Shown here: positions 18,085 through 27,016 of the stretch, piece by piece
How positions within the stretch are numbered: position 1 is the stretch's first letter
How the letters are laid out: every line of letters starts with the position of its first letter
From: VAYN01 sp964540905
Lineage (GTDB): Bacteria; Actinomycetota; Thermoleophilia; Solirubrobacterales; 70-9
Direction: 5' to 3'
Assembly: GCA_964540905.1 (NCBI GenBank)
Contig: CAZIOS010000002.1
Location: 62,001-126,000 of the forward strand
DNA: 64,000 nucleotides
The notes under the pieces: model-generated
What the model was told of the DNA's origin: nothing
What the model saw: only the letters and a program-made list of their open reading frames with translations
Databases searched by the model: none
Made by a program: the position numbers and the translations under genes

Positions 18085-18496
18085 CGGTGCCCTCCTCCTT
18101 CACGGCTTTTTTCGCCGGCGCTTTTTTGGCCGCTTTTTTCTCGGCGGCGGGTTTCTCGCTCGCGGCGGCTTTTTTCGTCGCCGCGGCTTTGCCCAGTTTG
18201 AGGCTGGTCACTTCGAGCTTGGTCAGCTCGGAGCGGTGGCCGGCGCGGCGCCGGTAACCCTTCTTCGCCTTGTATTTGAAGACTTTGATCTTCGGCCCGC
18301 GCAGGTGCGCGGCGACGGTCGCCTCGACCTTGACCTTCTCCAGCTCCACCGGCGCCGCAATGACGGTGCTGTCGCGGAACATCACCGCGCGCAGCGCGAC
18401 CTTGTCGCCCTCCTTGGCGTCGAGGCGATCGACCAGCAGGGAGGTTCCCTGCTCGACCTTGTACTGCTTACCACCGGTTTCGACTACTGCATACAT
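18074..18496 (-). CDS. rplU: 50S ribosomal protein L21 with Lys/Ala-rich tail
   Basis: 140 aa. The L21 core (MYAVVETGGKQYKVEQGTSL at the start, KIKVFKYKAKKGYRRRAGHR at about res 69-88) is followed by about 38 residues of Lys/Ala/Glu repeats, longer than the standard protein of about 103 aa. The tail resembles nucleic-acid-binding tails of other high-G+C ribosomal proteins. First gene of the rplU-rpmA pair, 8 bp after the RNase E/G stop. Confidence 0.95.
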   Translation of the reverse strand: MYAVVETGGKQYKVEQGTSLLVDRLDAKEGDKVALRAVMFRDSTVIAAPVELEKVKVEATVAAHLRGPKIKVFKYKAKKGYRRRAGHRSELTKLEVTSLKLGKAAATKKAAASEKPAAEKKAAKKAPAKKAVKEEGTDGS

Positions 18497-18504
18497 GCTC
18501 TGGC

Positions 18505-20352
18505 TCACTCGTCCTTGCTGCCTTGTTTGGCGCGCGCACGCCCCCGGCCGCCCCTGCGGCCACGACTGCGTTTGCGCGAAGCGGCGGCGGAGTTTAGCTC
18601 GCCGTCGTCGCCGTCGGCGGCGCCGGCCCCGTTGGACGAATCCGTGCCGAGCAGGGAGGCCGTCGCCGAGGAGCGCTCGACCTCCTCGATCCGCACCAGC
18701 CGGCGCTCGCCGACGAAGCGGCCGCCGCCGGTGACGCTGACGATGTAGGAGTCGATCCGGGCGACGGCGTCGTCGGCGTTGTACATGTGCGGCTCGTCGA
18801 TCTTGACCAGCACCTCCTCGCCGACCTTGAACGGCAGCGCCCGCTCCTCGATCTCCTCCCGTGTCCCCGACTCGACCAGCTCGAAGGTCTCGATCGCCAG
18901 CGCGTCGCCGCCCTCGAAGTGGAAGCGCTTGCCGGTCTCCTCCTCCAGCTCCAGCAGGCCGCTGTCGGGGCCGGTCAGCTCCGCCGCCACCTTCGGGTTG
19001 ACGCGGATCAGGAAGGCCTCGGTGTCGGCGTGCCCGGCGGCGATGTCGCGCATCTGCCGCAGCCCCTCCAGCGCCACCGTCTCGGCCGAGAGCACGACGC
19101 CCTCGCCGTGGCAGGTCGGACAGGGCGCGGTGAGGATCTCGCGGACGCCGTCGGTGACGTTCTGGCGCGTCATCTCGACCAGGCCCAGCGGCGAGACCTC
19201 GACCACGTAGCTCTTCGACTTGTCGGCGTCGAGCGCTTTGCGCATCGTCTTCAGGACTTTGTCGCGGTTGCTGGCCCGGGCCATGTCGATGAAGTCGATG
19301 ACGATGATGCCGCCGATGTCGCGCAGGCGCAGCTGCCGCACCGCCTCCTCGGCCGCCTCGGTGTTGACTTTGGTGATCGTCTCCTCGAGGCCGCCTTTGC
19401 CGCGGCCGGTGAAGCTGCCGCTGTTGACGTCGATCACGGTCAGCGCCTCGGCGTAGTCGATCACCAGGTAGCCGCCGGAGGGGAGGTCGACGCGGCGGTT
19501 CAGCGTCGACTCGATCTCCTCGTCGATCTTCCATTTCTCGAGCAGCGGCTTCGAGCCCTGGTAGAGCTCGACCCCGCCGACCAGCTCCGGCGCCGTGCGC
19601 TGGAAGAAGTTGGTGACGCGCTCGAACTGCTTCGGCGAGTCGATGATCGCCTTCTCGAACTCGCTGAGGAAGACGTCGCGCAGCACCCGCACCGAGAGGT
19701 CGGCCTCCTGGAAGACGAGCGCCGGCGCCTTGGCCTCCTCGCTGCGGCGCTGCAGCACCTCGTTCAGCCGCTGCAGGTACCCGATCTCCCGCACGAAGTC
19801 GGATTTCTTCGCCCCGTGGGCGGCGGTGCGGACGATCAGCCCGCCCGGGCCCTTGTAGGTGCGGTCGACCATCTTGCGCAGGCGGTCGCGCTCGGAGTCG
19901 GAGAGGCGGCGGCTGACGCCGACGCCGGAGCCTTGCGGCGCGAAGACCAGGTAACGACCGGCGATCGAGACGTTCATCGAAAGCCGCGCGCCCTTCGTCT
20001 TCAGCGGGTCCTTGACCACCTGGACGAGGATCTCCTGGCCCGGTTTGATCAGCTCGTTGATCCGGCGTCCAGAACCGCGGCCGCGCTTGGGCGCCTGCTC
20101 GCCGCCCGGCAGGACGATCTCGTCGACGTGGAGGAAGCCGTTGCGCTCGAGGCCGATGTCGACGAAGGCGGCCTCCATGCCGGGAAGGACGTTGTCGACC
20201 TTCCCCTTGTAGATGTTGCCGACGATCGAACGCCGGCCACGGCGCTCGATGTAGAGCTCGGCGACGTCGCGCTTGCCGCCTTTGGTCTTCGACTCCAGGA
20301 CGGCAACGCGGGTCTCGCCGCGCTCGGCGGACACCAGGATCGTTTTTTTCAT
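18505..20352 (-). CDS. ribonuclease E/G family endonuclease
   Basis: Single-strand endoribonuclease for mRNA turnover and rRNA/tRNA processing (615 aa). S1 domain at about res 35-125 (GNIYKGKVDNVLPGMEAAF), catalytic Asp pair in IVIDFIDMARASNRD, zinc-link CPTCHGEG, and a basic Arg/Gly-rich C-terminal tail. It has the core of RNase G/E without the long E. coli scaffold region. ATG is followed by a run of A (ATGAAAAAAACG). It precedes rplU by 8 bp, a common arrangement (rng-rplU-rpmA). Confidence 0.93.
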   Translation of the reverse strand: MKKTILVSAERGETRVAVLESKTKGGKRDVAELYIERRGRRSIVGNIYKGKVDNVLPGMEAAFVDIGLERNGFLHVDEIVLPGGEQAPKRGRGSGRRINELIKPGQEILVQVVKDPLKTKGARLSMNVSIAGRYLVFAPQGSGVGVSRRLSDSERDRLRKMVDRTYKGPGGLIVRTAAHGAKKSDFVREIGYLQRLNEVLQRRSEEAKAPALVFQEADLSVRVLRDVFLSEFEKAIIDSPKQFERVTNFFQRTAPELVGGVELYQGSKPLLEKWKIDEEIESTLNRRVDLPSGGYLVIDYAEALTVIDVNSGSFTGRGKGGLEETITKVNTEAAEEAVRQLRLRDIGGIIVIDFIDMARASNRDKVLKTMRKALDADKSKSYVVEVSPLGLVEMTRQNVTDGVREILTAPCPTCHGEGVVLSAETVALEGLRQMRDIAAGHADTEAFLIRVNPKVAAELTGPDSGLLELEEETGKRFHFEGGDALAIETFELVESGTREEIEERALPFKVGEEVLVKIDEPHMYNADDAVARIDSYIVSVTGGGRFVGERRLVRIEEVERSSATASLLGTDSSNGAGAADGDDGELNSAAASRKRSRGRRGGRGRARAKQGSKDE

Positions 20353-20371
20353 TGCTTCAGCTCAGTTTCGG

Positions 20372-21604
20372 TTAGGTACGCAGCGCCGGTGCCCCGGTTG
20401 GGGGGCTTGACCAGGCGAACCTTCCCCGCTGGCTGAGTCGCGCTTGGATGTTGATGCTCTGAAGCACTCCGACCGCCAGGAACGTCGCGAGCACGGAGGA
20501 TCCCCCGTAGCTCATCAGCGGTAAGGGGATGCCCGTGATCGGCATGATGCCGAGGTTCATCCCAACGTTGACGAAGACCTGGAACAGCAGCGAGACGGCG
20601 ATGCCGCCTCCGACCAGGACCCCGTACGAGTTCTTCGAGAGCGTCACGATCCGCAGCGCCCGCCAGAGGAGCAGGGCGTAAAGGGACAGGACGAACGCGG
20701 CGCCCATGAACCCGTAGCGCTCACCGATCACCGCGAAGATGAAGTCGGTGCTGCGCTCGGGCACGAAGTCGAGCCGCGTCTGGGTGGCTTGGTCGCCGCG
20801 CCCGGTCTTCTGACCGGAGCCGATTGCGACCACCCCTTGGTGCTGCTGGTATCCCGCCCCGCGCGAGTCGTCGCCCGGGTGCAGGAAGGAAGTCAGTCTC
20901 TGCTCCTGATAGCCCTTCAAGAGAGGCACCCCAACTGCGGGGGCGACCACCATGACGAGGGCGACGAGAGCGACGAGAACGGCGCCGATGACGGCGAAGT
21001 GGGTCCAACGAACACCACCGAAGTACATCACGGCGAGGGTCGCGACCACGAACACCATCGAGGTGCCGAGGTCCGGCTGCAGGAAAACGAGCGCCGCCGG
21101 AGCCAGTCCGAGGCACAGATAACGCAGCGTGCGCCGCCATGGCGAGCCCCGCCTGGCGCCGTCGATCACGAACCCGGCAAGCGCCAAGACGAGCAGGAGC
21201 TTGCCCAGCTCCGACGGCTGGAAGCTGAAGAAGGGGAGTTCGAAGGCGCGCCGCGAGCCACGGGCGGCGAAGCCGAAGACGAAGACGAGGGCGACGCTGG
21301 CGCCGAGGAAGGTGTAGATGCCGACCCGCAGCTCGCGGAAGCGCGAGTAGTCGATCCGGGTCAGCAGCAGCATCCCGACGATGCCGAGGACGGCGTAGAT
21401 CGCCTGCCGATCGACGTAGTAACCGGGGCTGCCGGGGACGTCGTGCGTGGTCGCCTGGCCGAGCGTGAAGACGCTGAAGGCGACCAGGCCGACGGCGGCG
21501 ATCGCCAGCGGCCAGTCGAGGTGGGCGAGGCCGAGGCGCTCGCCGATGCCGACGTGGACCGCAAAGGGTTCGCGCGAGCGGCGGCTGGTGCTGGCGTAGC
21601 TCAT
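20372..21604 (-). CDS. rodA: RodA/FtsW peptidoglycan glycosyltransferase
   Basis: SEDS-family polymerase of the elongasome (410 aa) with about ten TM helices. Conserved segments: VDRQAIYAVLGIVGMLLLTRID, LQPDLGTSMVF, and MGIMPITGIPLPLMSYGGSS-type sequence near the C-terminus. Its ATG overlaps the PBP2 stop by 4 nt. It works with the transpeptidase encoded just upstream. Confidence 0.94.
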   Translation of the reverse strand: MSYASTSRRSREPFAVHVGIGERLGLAHLDWPLAIAAVGLVAFSVFTLGQATTHDVPGSPGYYVDRQAIYAVLGIVGMLLLTRIDYSRFRELRVGIYTFLGASVALVFVFGFAARGSRRAFELPFFSFQPSELGKLLLVLALAGFVIDGARRGSPWRRTLRYLCLGLAPAALVFLQPDLGTSMVFVVATLAVMYFGGVRWTHFAVIGAVLVALVALVMVVAPAVGVPLLKGYQEQRLTSFLHPGDDSRGAGYQQHQGVVAIGSGQKTGRGDQATQTRLDFVPERSTDFIFAVIGERYGFMGAAFVLSLYALLLWRALRIVTLSKNSYGVLVGGGIAVSLLFQVFVNVGMNLGIMPITGIPLPLMSYGGSSVLATFLAVGVLQSINIQARLSQRGRFAWSSPPTGAPALRT

Positions 21605-23469
21605 CCGGGGCTGCCCCCGTTGGCGCCGGCGGGGCCGCTGGCGTGCTTGTGGAAATACGCTTCGAGGATCTGCAGCGCCGCCGGCGCCGCCGATTCGGCC
21701 CCGAAGCCGCCTTCCTCGATCGTCACCGCAGTGACGATACGGGGGTTGGGGTAGGGAGCGAGGACCAGGTACCAGGACTGGTCGGCGTGTCCCGCCCGTT
21801 CCGCGGTGCCGGTCTTGCCGGCGACCGCGATCGGGAAGTTGCCGAAGACGCCGTAGGAGGTGCCGCCGGGAGACTGCGCGGCCTCGTGCAGCCCGGTCAG
21901 GATCGCGTCGCGGTAGACGCTCTTCATCCGCACGTGGCGCCGCGGCTTCGGGTCGAATTCCTTAAGCACCCGCCCGGCCGAGTCGTCGATCTGGGTGGCG
22001 ACGTGCGGGGTGACCACGGTGCCGCCGTTGGCGACGGCGGCGTAGGCGACCGCCATCTGCAGCGGGTTGGTCTGCAGGTCCCCCTGACCGGTCGCGAGCT
22101 GGATGTTGTCGCCGGCCGACCAGGGCCGTTCGGTTTCGCCTTCGCGGTAGAGCTTGTCGCGCCACTGCTTGCTCGGCACCAGGCCTTCTTCGTGGCCGGG
22201 GATGTCGAGGCCGGTGGGTCGGCCGATCCCCAGCTTGTGCGCCCATTCCTGCAGTTCGCCGGTGTCCCACATCTTCAGCCCGAGCTCGTAGAAGTAGACG
22301 TCGGAGGAGACCCGCAGGGCGTTGACGAGGTCGACCGGGCCGTAGGCGGAGCCGCCGGCGTTTTCGAATTTCTCGCCGCCGATCGTGATCGAGCCGGTGT
22401 CGTCGATCGTTTCCGAGGGCGTGATTTTCCCCCCTTCGAGGGCGGCCATGGCGGTGATCAGCTTGAAGGTCGAGCCGGTGGGATAGAGGCCTTCGGTGGC
22501 GCGGTCGGTGAGCGGCGCCAGGACCGGGTCGCGGAAGAGTTCGTCGACCTTGTGCTGGGTCAGGGGATGGGTGAAGACCGCCGGTTCGTAGGTCGGGAAG
22601 GAGCCGAGCCCGAGGATTTCGCCGTTGTCGACGTCCATCGTCACGAAGGCCCCGGGCAGGCCGCGGGCGGCGAGCGCGCTTTCCCCGGCCGCCTGCACTT
22701 CGGGGTTGAGCGAGAGCCGCAGGTTGTCGCCGGGCACCGGCGGCCGCGAGACCAGCTGCCCGCCTGGGGTCGGCTCCCCCATCGCGTTGACCTGGATCTT
22801 GGTCAGCCCCGGTTCGCCGCGCAGATATCGATCGTATTCCTCCTCGACCCCGCTCTGGCCGACCGTGTCGCCGGGTTCGAGGCTTCCGTACCGGGGTTCC
22901 TTCAGCTCTTCTTCGCTGACCTCGCCGACGCTGCCGAGCACGTGCGCGGCCCTGCTCCCGTCCGGGTAGGCGCGGACGAAGACGCGCTGCACCTGGACCC
23001 CGGGGAAGCGGCTCTGGTGTTCGCGCAGGTAATAGATGAGGTCGTAGCCGACTTCGCGGCGCAGCGTCACCGGCGCCCCGGCGGCCACCTTTTCCTGTTC
23101 GCGGATCGTCCGCCGCACCTGGTGCAGCGAGATGTGGGTGAGCTGGCCGAGCTGGCTCAGCTCGGCCCTTTCCGCGCCGGCGTCCGCGGGCAGCTTCTGC
23201 GTGTTCAGCTGCAGCGCCAGGCTGGTCCGGTTGTCGACGAGGACGTTGCCGTCGCGGTCGAGGATGCGGCCGCGGGGGGCGGCGACCCGGAACTCGTGGG
23301 TGCGGTTGTTCTTGGCCTCGGCCAGGTACTGCGAGCCGGAGAGGATCTGCAGGTCCCAGAGGCGGAAGAAGAGCACCGCGAAGAGGGCGACGGCGACGCC
23401 GCCGAGCACGGCGATCCTCAGCGCCAGCCGGCTGCCGGGCGGGGGGCGGTCCTCGGGTCGCAGGTACAT
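21601..23469 (-). CDS. mrdA: penicillin-binding protein 2 (class B transpeptidase)
   Basis: Cross-links peptidoglycan along the side wall with RodA (622 aa). One N-terminal TM helix (about res 19-37), a PBP dimer domain, then the transpeptidase with STFK (in YPTGSTFKLI), SSD in place of SxN, and KTGTAE. Fourth gene of mreB-mreC-mreD-pbp2-rodA. Confidence 0.95.
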   Translation of the reverse strand: MYLRPEDRPPPGSRLALRIAVLGGVAVALFAVLFFRLWDLQILSGSQYLAEAKNNRTHEFRVAAPRGRILDRDGNVLVDNRTSLALQLNTQKLPADAGAERAELSQLGQLTHISLHQVRRTIREQEKVAAGAPVTLRREVGYDLIYYLREHQSRFPGVQVQRVFVRAYPDGSRAAHVLGSVGEVSEEELKEPRYGSLEPGDTVGQSGVEEEYDRYLRGEPGLTKIQVNAMGEPTPGGQLVSRPPVPGDNLRLSLNPEVQAAGESALAARGLPGAFVTMDVDNGEILGLGSFPTYEPAVFTHPLTQHKVDELFRDPVLAPLTDRATEGLYPTGSTFKLITAMAALEGGKITPSETIDDTGSITIGGEKFENAGGSAYGPVDLVNALRVSSDVYFYELGLKMWDTGELQEWAHKLGIGRPTGLDIPGHEEGLVPSKQWRDKLYREGETERPWSAGDNIQLATGQGDLQTNPLQMAVAYAAVANGGTVVTPHVATQIDDSAGRVLKEFDPKPRRHVRMKSVYRDAILTGLHEAAQSPGGTSYGVFGNFPIAVAGKTGTAERAGHADQSWYLVLAPYPNPRIVTAVTIEEGGFGAESAAPAALQILEAYFHKHASGPAGANGGSPG

Positions 23470-23475
23470 GCCGAC

Positions 23476-24027
23476 CTAGGCTCCCAGCACCGTCGGCCGG
23501 CTGCCGCGCCGCAACGCCGGCTCCTCGACCAGGGCCGGGCGCAGCAGCCGCCGCAGGCCGAGGTAGATCGGCCAGCCGAGGAAGAAGGCGAAGACGCTCT
23601 TGATCAGCATGTCGCGGATCACCAGGCTGCTGACGGCGGTGTCGCTGCCGCCCAGCATCAGCTCGACCGCGCCGAAGCCGAGCTCGGCGAAGAGGGTCAT
23701 CCCGGCGCAGAGCAGCGGCGGCAGCAGCGGGCTGCGGAACTCGAAGCGCTCGCGGAAGAGGCCGGCCAGGTAGCCGGCGCTGAGCAGAACCAGCGAGCCG
23801 CCGCCGAGCGGCGCGACCAGCAGGCAGTCGAGCAGGAAGCCGATCGAGAAGCCGCTGACGGCGCCGGTCATCGTCCCCCCCAGCAGCCCCAGCGAGGCAA
23901 CCAGCGCCGGCAGCACGTCGGGGCTGGTGTGGAAGAGCTCGACCTGGGAGAAGAAGGAGAGCTGCAGAATCACACCGAGCAGCACGACCGCGACCAGGCG
24001 AACGAGGATCTTCGGGGTCATGATCAT
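23476..24027 (-). CDS. mreD: rod shape-determining protein MreD
   Basis: Small polytopic membrane protein (183 aa, five or six helices) of the elongasome. Sequence conservation in this family is low; the call rests on length, hydrophobicity (LLDCLLVAPLGGGSLVLLSA, FRSPLLPPLLC) and position between mreC and PBP2. Its ATG overlaps the mreC stop (ATGA). Confidence 0.88.
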   Translation of the reverse strand: MIMTPKILVRLVAVVLLGVILQLSFFSQVELFHTSPDVLPALVASLGLLGGTMTGAVSGFSIGFLLDCLLVAPLGGGSLVLLSAGYLAGLFRERFEFRSPLLPPLLCAGMTLFAELGFGAVELMLGGSDTAVSSLVIRDMLIKSVFAFFLGWPIYLGLRRLLRPALVEEPALRRGSRPTVLGA

Positions 24028-24872
24028 TCGCGCGAGCCCCCGGTCAGGACCTGGACGATGTCGACGTTGGGCAGATCGGCGTAGGGGCGGATGTGGACCT
24101 GCTGCTTGGCTTCCTGTTCGACCAGCGAGGCCTTGGTCACTTCGCCGATCGGGATGTTGGGCGGGAAGCGCGCGGCCAGGCCCTCGCCGCGCCAGCCGGC
24201 GGTGACGACGGCCTGGCCCTTGTGGACGTGCTTGGTCGAGTCGAGGAAGCCGAGCACGAGTTCGCCGGGGTTGCCGACCTCGGGTTCGACCACTCCCTGC
24301 GCCCCCACCGGCACCACCTTGGCGGAAACGGCGCTGGAGCCGTCGGCGATCAGCGCCACCTGGGCGGAGCCGCCGGTGACGGAGGAGACGGTGCCGACGA
24401 GGCCGTCGCCGTTGATCACCGGGTCGTTGGGCCGGACGCCTTCGTTGCTGCCGGCGTCGATCATGACGTCGGCGAACCAGACGGTCGGGGAGCGGGAGAT
24501 CACCCTTGCCGTAACCGGTTCGTAGCCGGAGGGGATCGCGCCGCCGCGATCGAGCGCCAGCAGCTTACGCAGCTGGGCGTTTTCGGCCAGAGCGGCGCTG
24601 GCGCCGACCGCCTGCTTGCGCGCCTGTTCCAGTTCGGTCTGCAGGCGGCCGTTGCGGCCGCGGGCGTCGAAGGTCTTGTCGAACCAGTTGACGAGGTCGC
24701 GGGCCGGCTTCAGGGCGCCGCTGGCGACCGACTGCACCGGGCTGAAGATCGCGCTGACGCCGCGCTGGAGCCCGTTCGATCCTTGCCCATAGGTGATCGT
24801 CAGCAGCGCGAAGGAGCCGACGATAAGGAGGGCCAGTACCGCCCTACGGCGGCGTACTTGCTTTCGATACAC
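24024..24872 (-). CDS. mreC: rod shape-determining protein MreC
   Basis: Bitopic protein linking MreB to PBP2 (282 aa). A TM helix (about res 10-28) is followed by a coiled coil (NGRLQTELEQARKQAVGASA) and the double beta-barrel (VTARVISRSPTVWFADVMID, GDGLVGTVSSVTGGSAQV). Length and domains are normal for the family. Confidence 0.94.
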   Translation of the reverse strand: MYRKQVRRRRAVLALLIVGSFALLTITYGQGSNGLQRGVSAIFSPVQSVASGALKPARDLVNWFDKTFDARGRNGRLQTELEQARKQAVGASAALAENAQLRKLLALDRGGAIPSGYEPVTARVISRSPTVWFADVMIDAGSNEGVRPNDPVINGDGLVGTVSSVTGGSAQVALIADGSSAVSAKVVPVGAQGVVEPEVGNPGELVLGFLDSTKHVHKGQAVVTAGWRGEGLAARFPPNIPIGEVTKASLVEQEAKQQVHIRPYADLPNVDIVQVLTGGSRE

Positions 24873-24910
24873 GTGGAAGACCTAAGTTCGTTGCTTGAGA
24901 TGAGCGCCGC

Positions 24911-25957
24911 CTAAACACGCTGCCGCGCTCCCGGGTTCTTGTTGGCTCCGCGGATCGCCTCGAACTCCTCGAGCGAGAGGCCCGAGCCGACCGCCACACA
25001 CGTCAATGGCGACTCTGCCAGTTGACAGGGCATCTGGCACTCGTCGCGCAGGCGCTGCGCCAGTCCTTGCAGGAGCGCGCCGCCGCCGGCGAGGACGATG
25101 CCGCTGTCCATGATGTCACCCGCCAGCTCCGGCGGGGTGCGATCGAGCGTCTCCTTGACCGCGGCGACGATGTGGCCAACCGGCTCGTCGAGCGCTTCGC
25201 GCACCTCGACGGAGCCGAGCGCAATCGTCTTCGGCAGGCCGGAGACGAGGTCGCGGCCGCGAATCTCGGCCTCCCTCTCTTCCTCCAGCCTCGAGGCGGA
25301 CCCCACCTCCAGCTTCACCCTCTCCGCCGTCTGGGCGCCGATCGCCAGTTTGTAGGTGCGTTTGCAGTGAGCGACGATCGCGTCGTCGAGCTCGTCGCCG
25401 CCGAGCCGGATCGACTGCGAGACGACGATGCCGCCGAGCGAGATCACCGCCACCTCGGTGGTGCCGCCGCCGATGTCGACGATCATCGACCCGGTCGGCT
25501 CGGCGACCGGGAGGCCGGCGCCGATCGCCGCCGCCATCGGCTCCTCGATCAGCTGCGCCTGGCGGGCGCCGGCGACCAGGCAGGCCTCTTCGACCGCCCG
25601 CTTCTCGACCGGCGTCACCCCCGAGGGCACGCAGACGACGACGCGCGGGTGGGCGAAGCGGTTGGAGTGGACCGATTGGATGAAGTGCCGCAGCATCTGC
25701 TCGGTGACGTCGAAGTCGGCGATGACGCCGTCCTTGAGCGGCCGGATCGCCCTGATCGTGCCCGGCGTGCGGCCGAGCATCCGCTTCGCCTCGGCGCCGA
25801 CCGCCCGCACCCGCCCGTCACGCGAGTCGATCGCGACCACCGAGGGCTCCGAGAGGACGATGCCGCGTCCGCGCACGTAGACCAGGGTGTTGGCCGTGCC
25901 GAGGTCGACCGCCATGTCGCGGCCGCCAAGCCGGGTCAGGTAGCTGAATATGCCCAT
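24911..25957 (-). CDS. mreB: rod shape-determining actin MreB
   Basis: Bacterial actin organising side-wall synthesis (348 aa). Phosphate-1 motif AVDLGTANTLVYVRGRG, phosphate-2 DIGGGTTEVAV, adenosine motif VLAGGGALLQG. ATG 25957 (MGIFSYLTRLGG) is chosen over a longer frame as it gives the standard start. A palindrome, GATTTCC-AGG-GGAAATC, lies a few bases upstream. First gene of the rod-shape operon. Confidence 0.97.
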   Translation of the reverse strand: MGIFSYLTRLGGRDMAVDLGTANTLVYVRGRGIVLSEPSVVAIDSRDGRVRAVGAEAKRMLGRTPGTIRAIRPLKDGVIADFDVTEQMLRHFIQSVHSNRFAHPRVVVCVPSGVTPVEKRAVEEACLVAGARQAQLIEEPMAAAIGAGLPVAEPTGSMIVDIGGGTTEVAVISLGGIVVSQSIRLGGDELDDAIVAHCKRTYKLAIGAQTAERVKLEVGSASRLEEEREAEIRGRDLVSGLPKTIALGSVEVREALDEPVGHIVAAVKETLDRTPPELAGDIMDSGIVLAGGGALLQGLAQRLRDECQMPCQLAESPLTCVAVGSGLSLEEFEAIRGANKNPGARQRV

Positions 25958-25962
25958 TCTGC

Positions 25963-25979
25963 GATTTCCAGGGGAAATC
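25963..25979. promoter_or_regulatory. palindrome immediately upstream of mreB
   Basis: GATTTCC (25963-25969) and GGAAATC (25973-25979) around AGG, 5 bp before the mreB start. It could be an operator or a hairpin over the ribosome-binding region. Seen in sequence; role unknown. Confidence 0.35.
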
Positions 25980-26012
25980 ATCGCAAACGGGCCTAAACGC
26001 CCCGGCCGGGCG

Positions 26013-26567
26013 CTACCGGCGGTCGAAGAGGCGGGGCGCCAGCTCGGCCAGCAGGCCGACCGGCAGGCCGACGACGTTGGAGACGCTGCCCTCGACTCGT
26101 TCCACCAGCGTCGAGCCCAGGGTCTGGATCGCGTAGCCCCCGGACCGCCCCCGCCACTCGCCAAAGCGCACGTAGCGCTCCTTCTCCGCCGTCGAGAGCT
26201 CCTTGAAGACCACCCGGGTCCGCTCAAGCCCAGAGCGCTCCTCGCCGCCCTCCAGCACCACCAACCCGCTCAGCACCTCATGCCCCCGCCCCGACATCCG
26301 CTCCAGATAAGAACGCGCCTCAGCGGCATCCGCGGGCTTCCCCAGCGCCTTCCCGTCGAGGACGACATCGGTGTCGCAAGCGACGATCAGCCCCGCCGAG
26401 CCAACCCGCTCGGCCACCGCATGTGCCTTCCGCCGCGCATTCTCGACCACCTCGAGCTGAGGGTCTCCTCCGGTCAGCTCATCAACCCCAGGGACGACGA
26501 CCTCGAACTCGACCCCAAGCTTCTGCAGAATCTCCCGCCGCTGGGGCGAACTGGAAGCAAGGACCAC
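26013..26567 (-). CDS. maf: Maf-family nucleoside triphosphate pyrophosphatase
   Basis: House-cleaning enzyme that hydrolyses non-canonical or modified NTPs (184 aa). Signature ASSSPQRREILQKLG at the N-terminus, CDTDVVLDGKALGKP in the middle, GRSGGYAIQTLGSTLVERVE and NVVGLP. GTG start. It lies between ndk and mreB; Maf next to shape genes is common. Confidence 0.92.
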   Translation of the reverse strand: MVLASSSPQRREILQKLGVEFEVVVPGVDELTGGDPQLEVVENARRKAHAVAERVGSAGLIVACDTDVVLDGKALGKPADAAEARSYLERMSGRGHEVLSGLVVLEGGEERSGLERTRVVFKELSTAEKERYVRFGEWRGRSGGYAIQTLGSTLVERVEGSVSNVVGLPVGLLAELAPRLFDRR

Positions 26568-26602
26568 CGGCGGCCTCAGTGGCGAGCTGGTTCCCCGGCG
26601 CC

Positions 26603-27016
26603 CTACGCCTGCGCCAGCTCCGGGAACCAGATCCCAATCTCCCGCTCCGCGGACTCGTCGGAGTCCGACCCGTGCACCATGTTGAAGGTCACCTCCAGCG
26701 CGAAGTCCCCCCGGATCGAGCCCGGCGCCGCCTCGACCGGATTGGTCGCCCCGATCAGCTGGCGAGCCGCCGGCACCGCTTCGACTCCCTCCAGCACGAT
26801 CGCCACCAGGGTGCCGCCGGTGATGAAGGAGACGAGCTCGCCGAAGAAGGGCTTCTCGCTGTGCTCGGCGTAGTGCCGGTTGGCGATCGACTCGTCGGCC
26901 CGCATCGACTTCAGGGCGGCGACGCGAAGGCCCTTGCGCTCGAAGCGGGCGATCACCTCGCCGGTCAGGGCGCGCTCGAAGGCGTCAGGCTTGACGAGGA
27001 TCAGGGTCCGGCTCAC
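26603..27016 (-). CDS. ndk: nucleoside diphosphate kinase
   Basis: Balances NTP pools through a phospho-His intermediate (137 aa). It begins SRTLILVKPDAFERALTGEV and has the active-site His in NMVHGSDSDESA. The GTG at 27016 is chosen because AAAGGAG lies 8 nt upstream. The first 32 nt overlap the end of the upstream zinc-ribbon gene. Confidence 0.96.
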   Translation of the reverse strand: MSRTLILVKPDAFERALTGEVIARFERKGLRVAALKSMRADESIANRHYAEHSEKPFFGELVSFITGGTLVAIVLEGVEAVPAARQLIGATNPVEAAPGSIRGDFALEVTFNMVHGSDSDESAEREIGIWFPELAQA

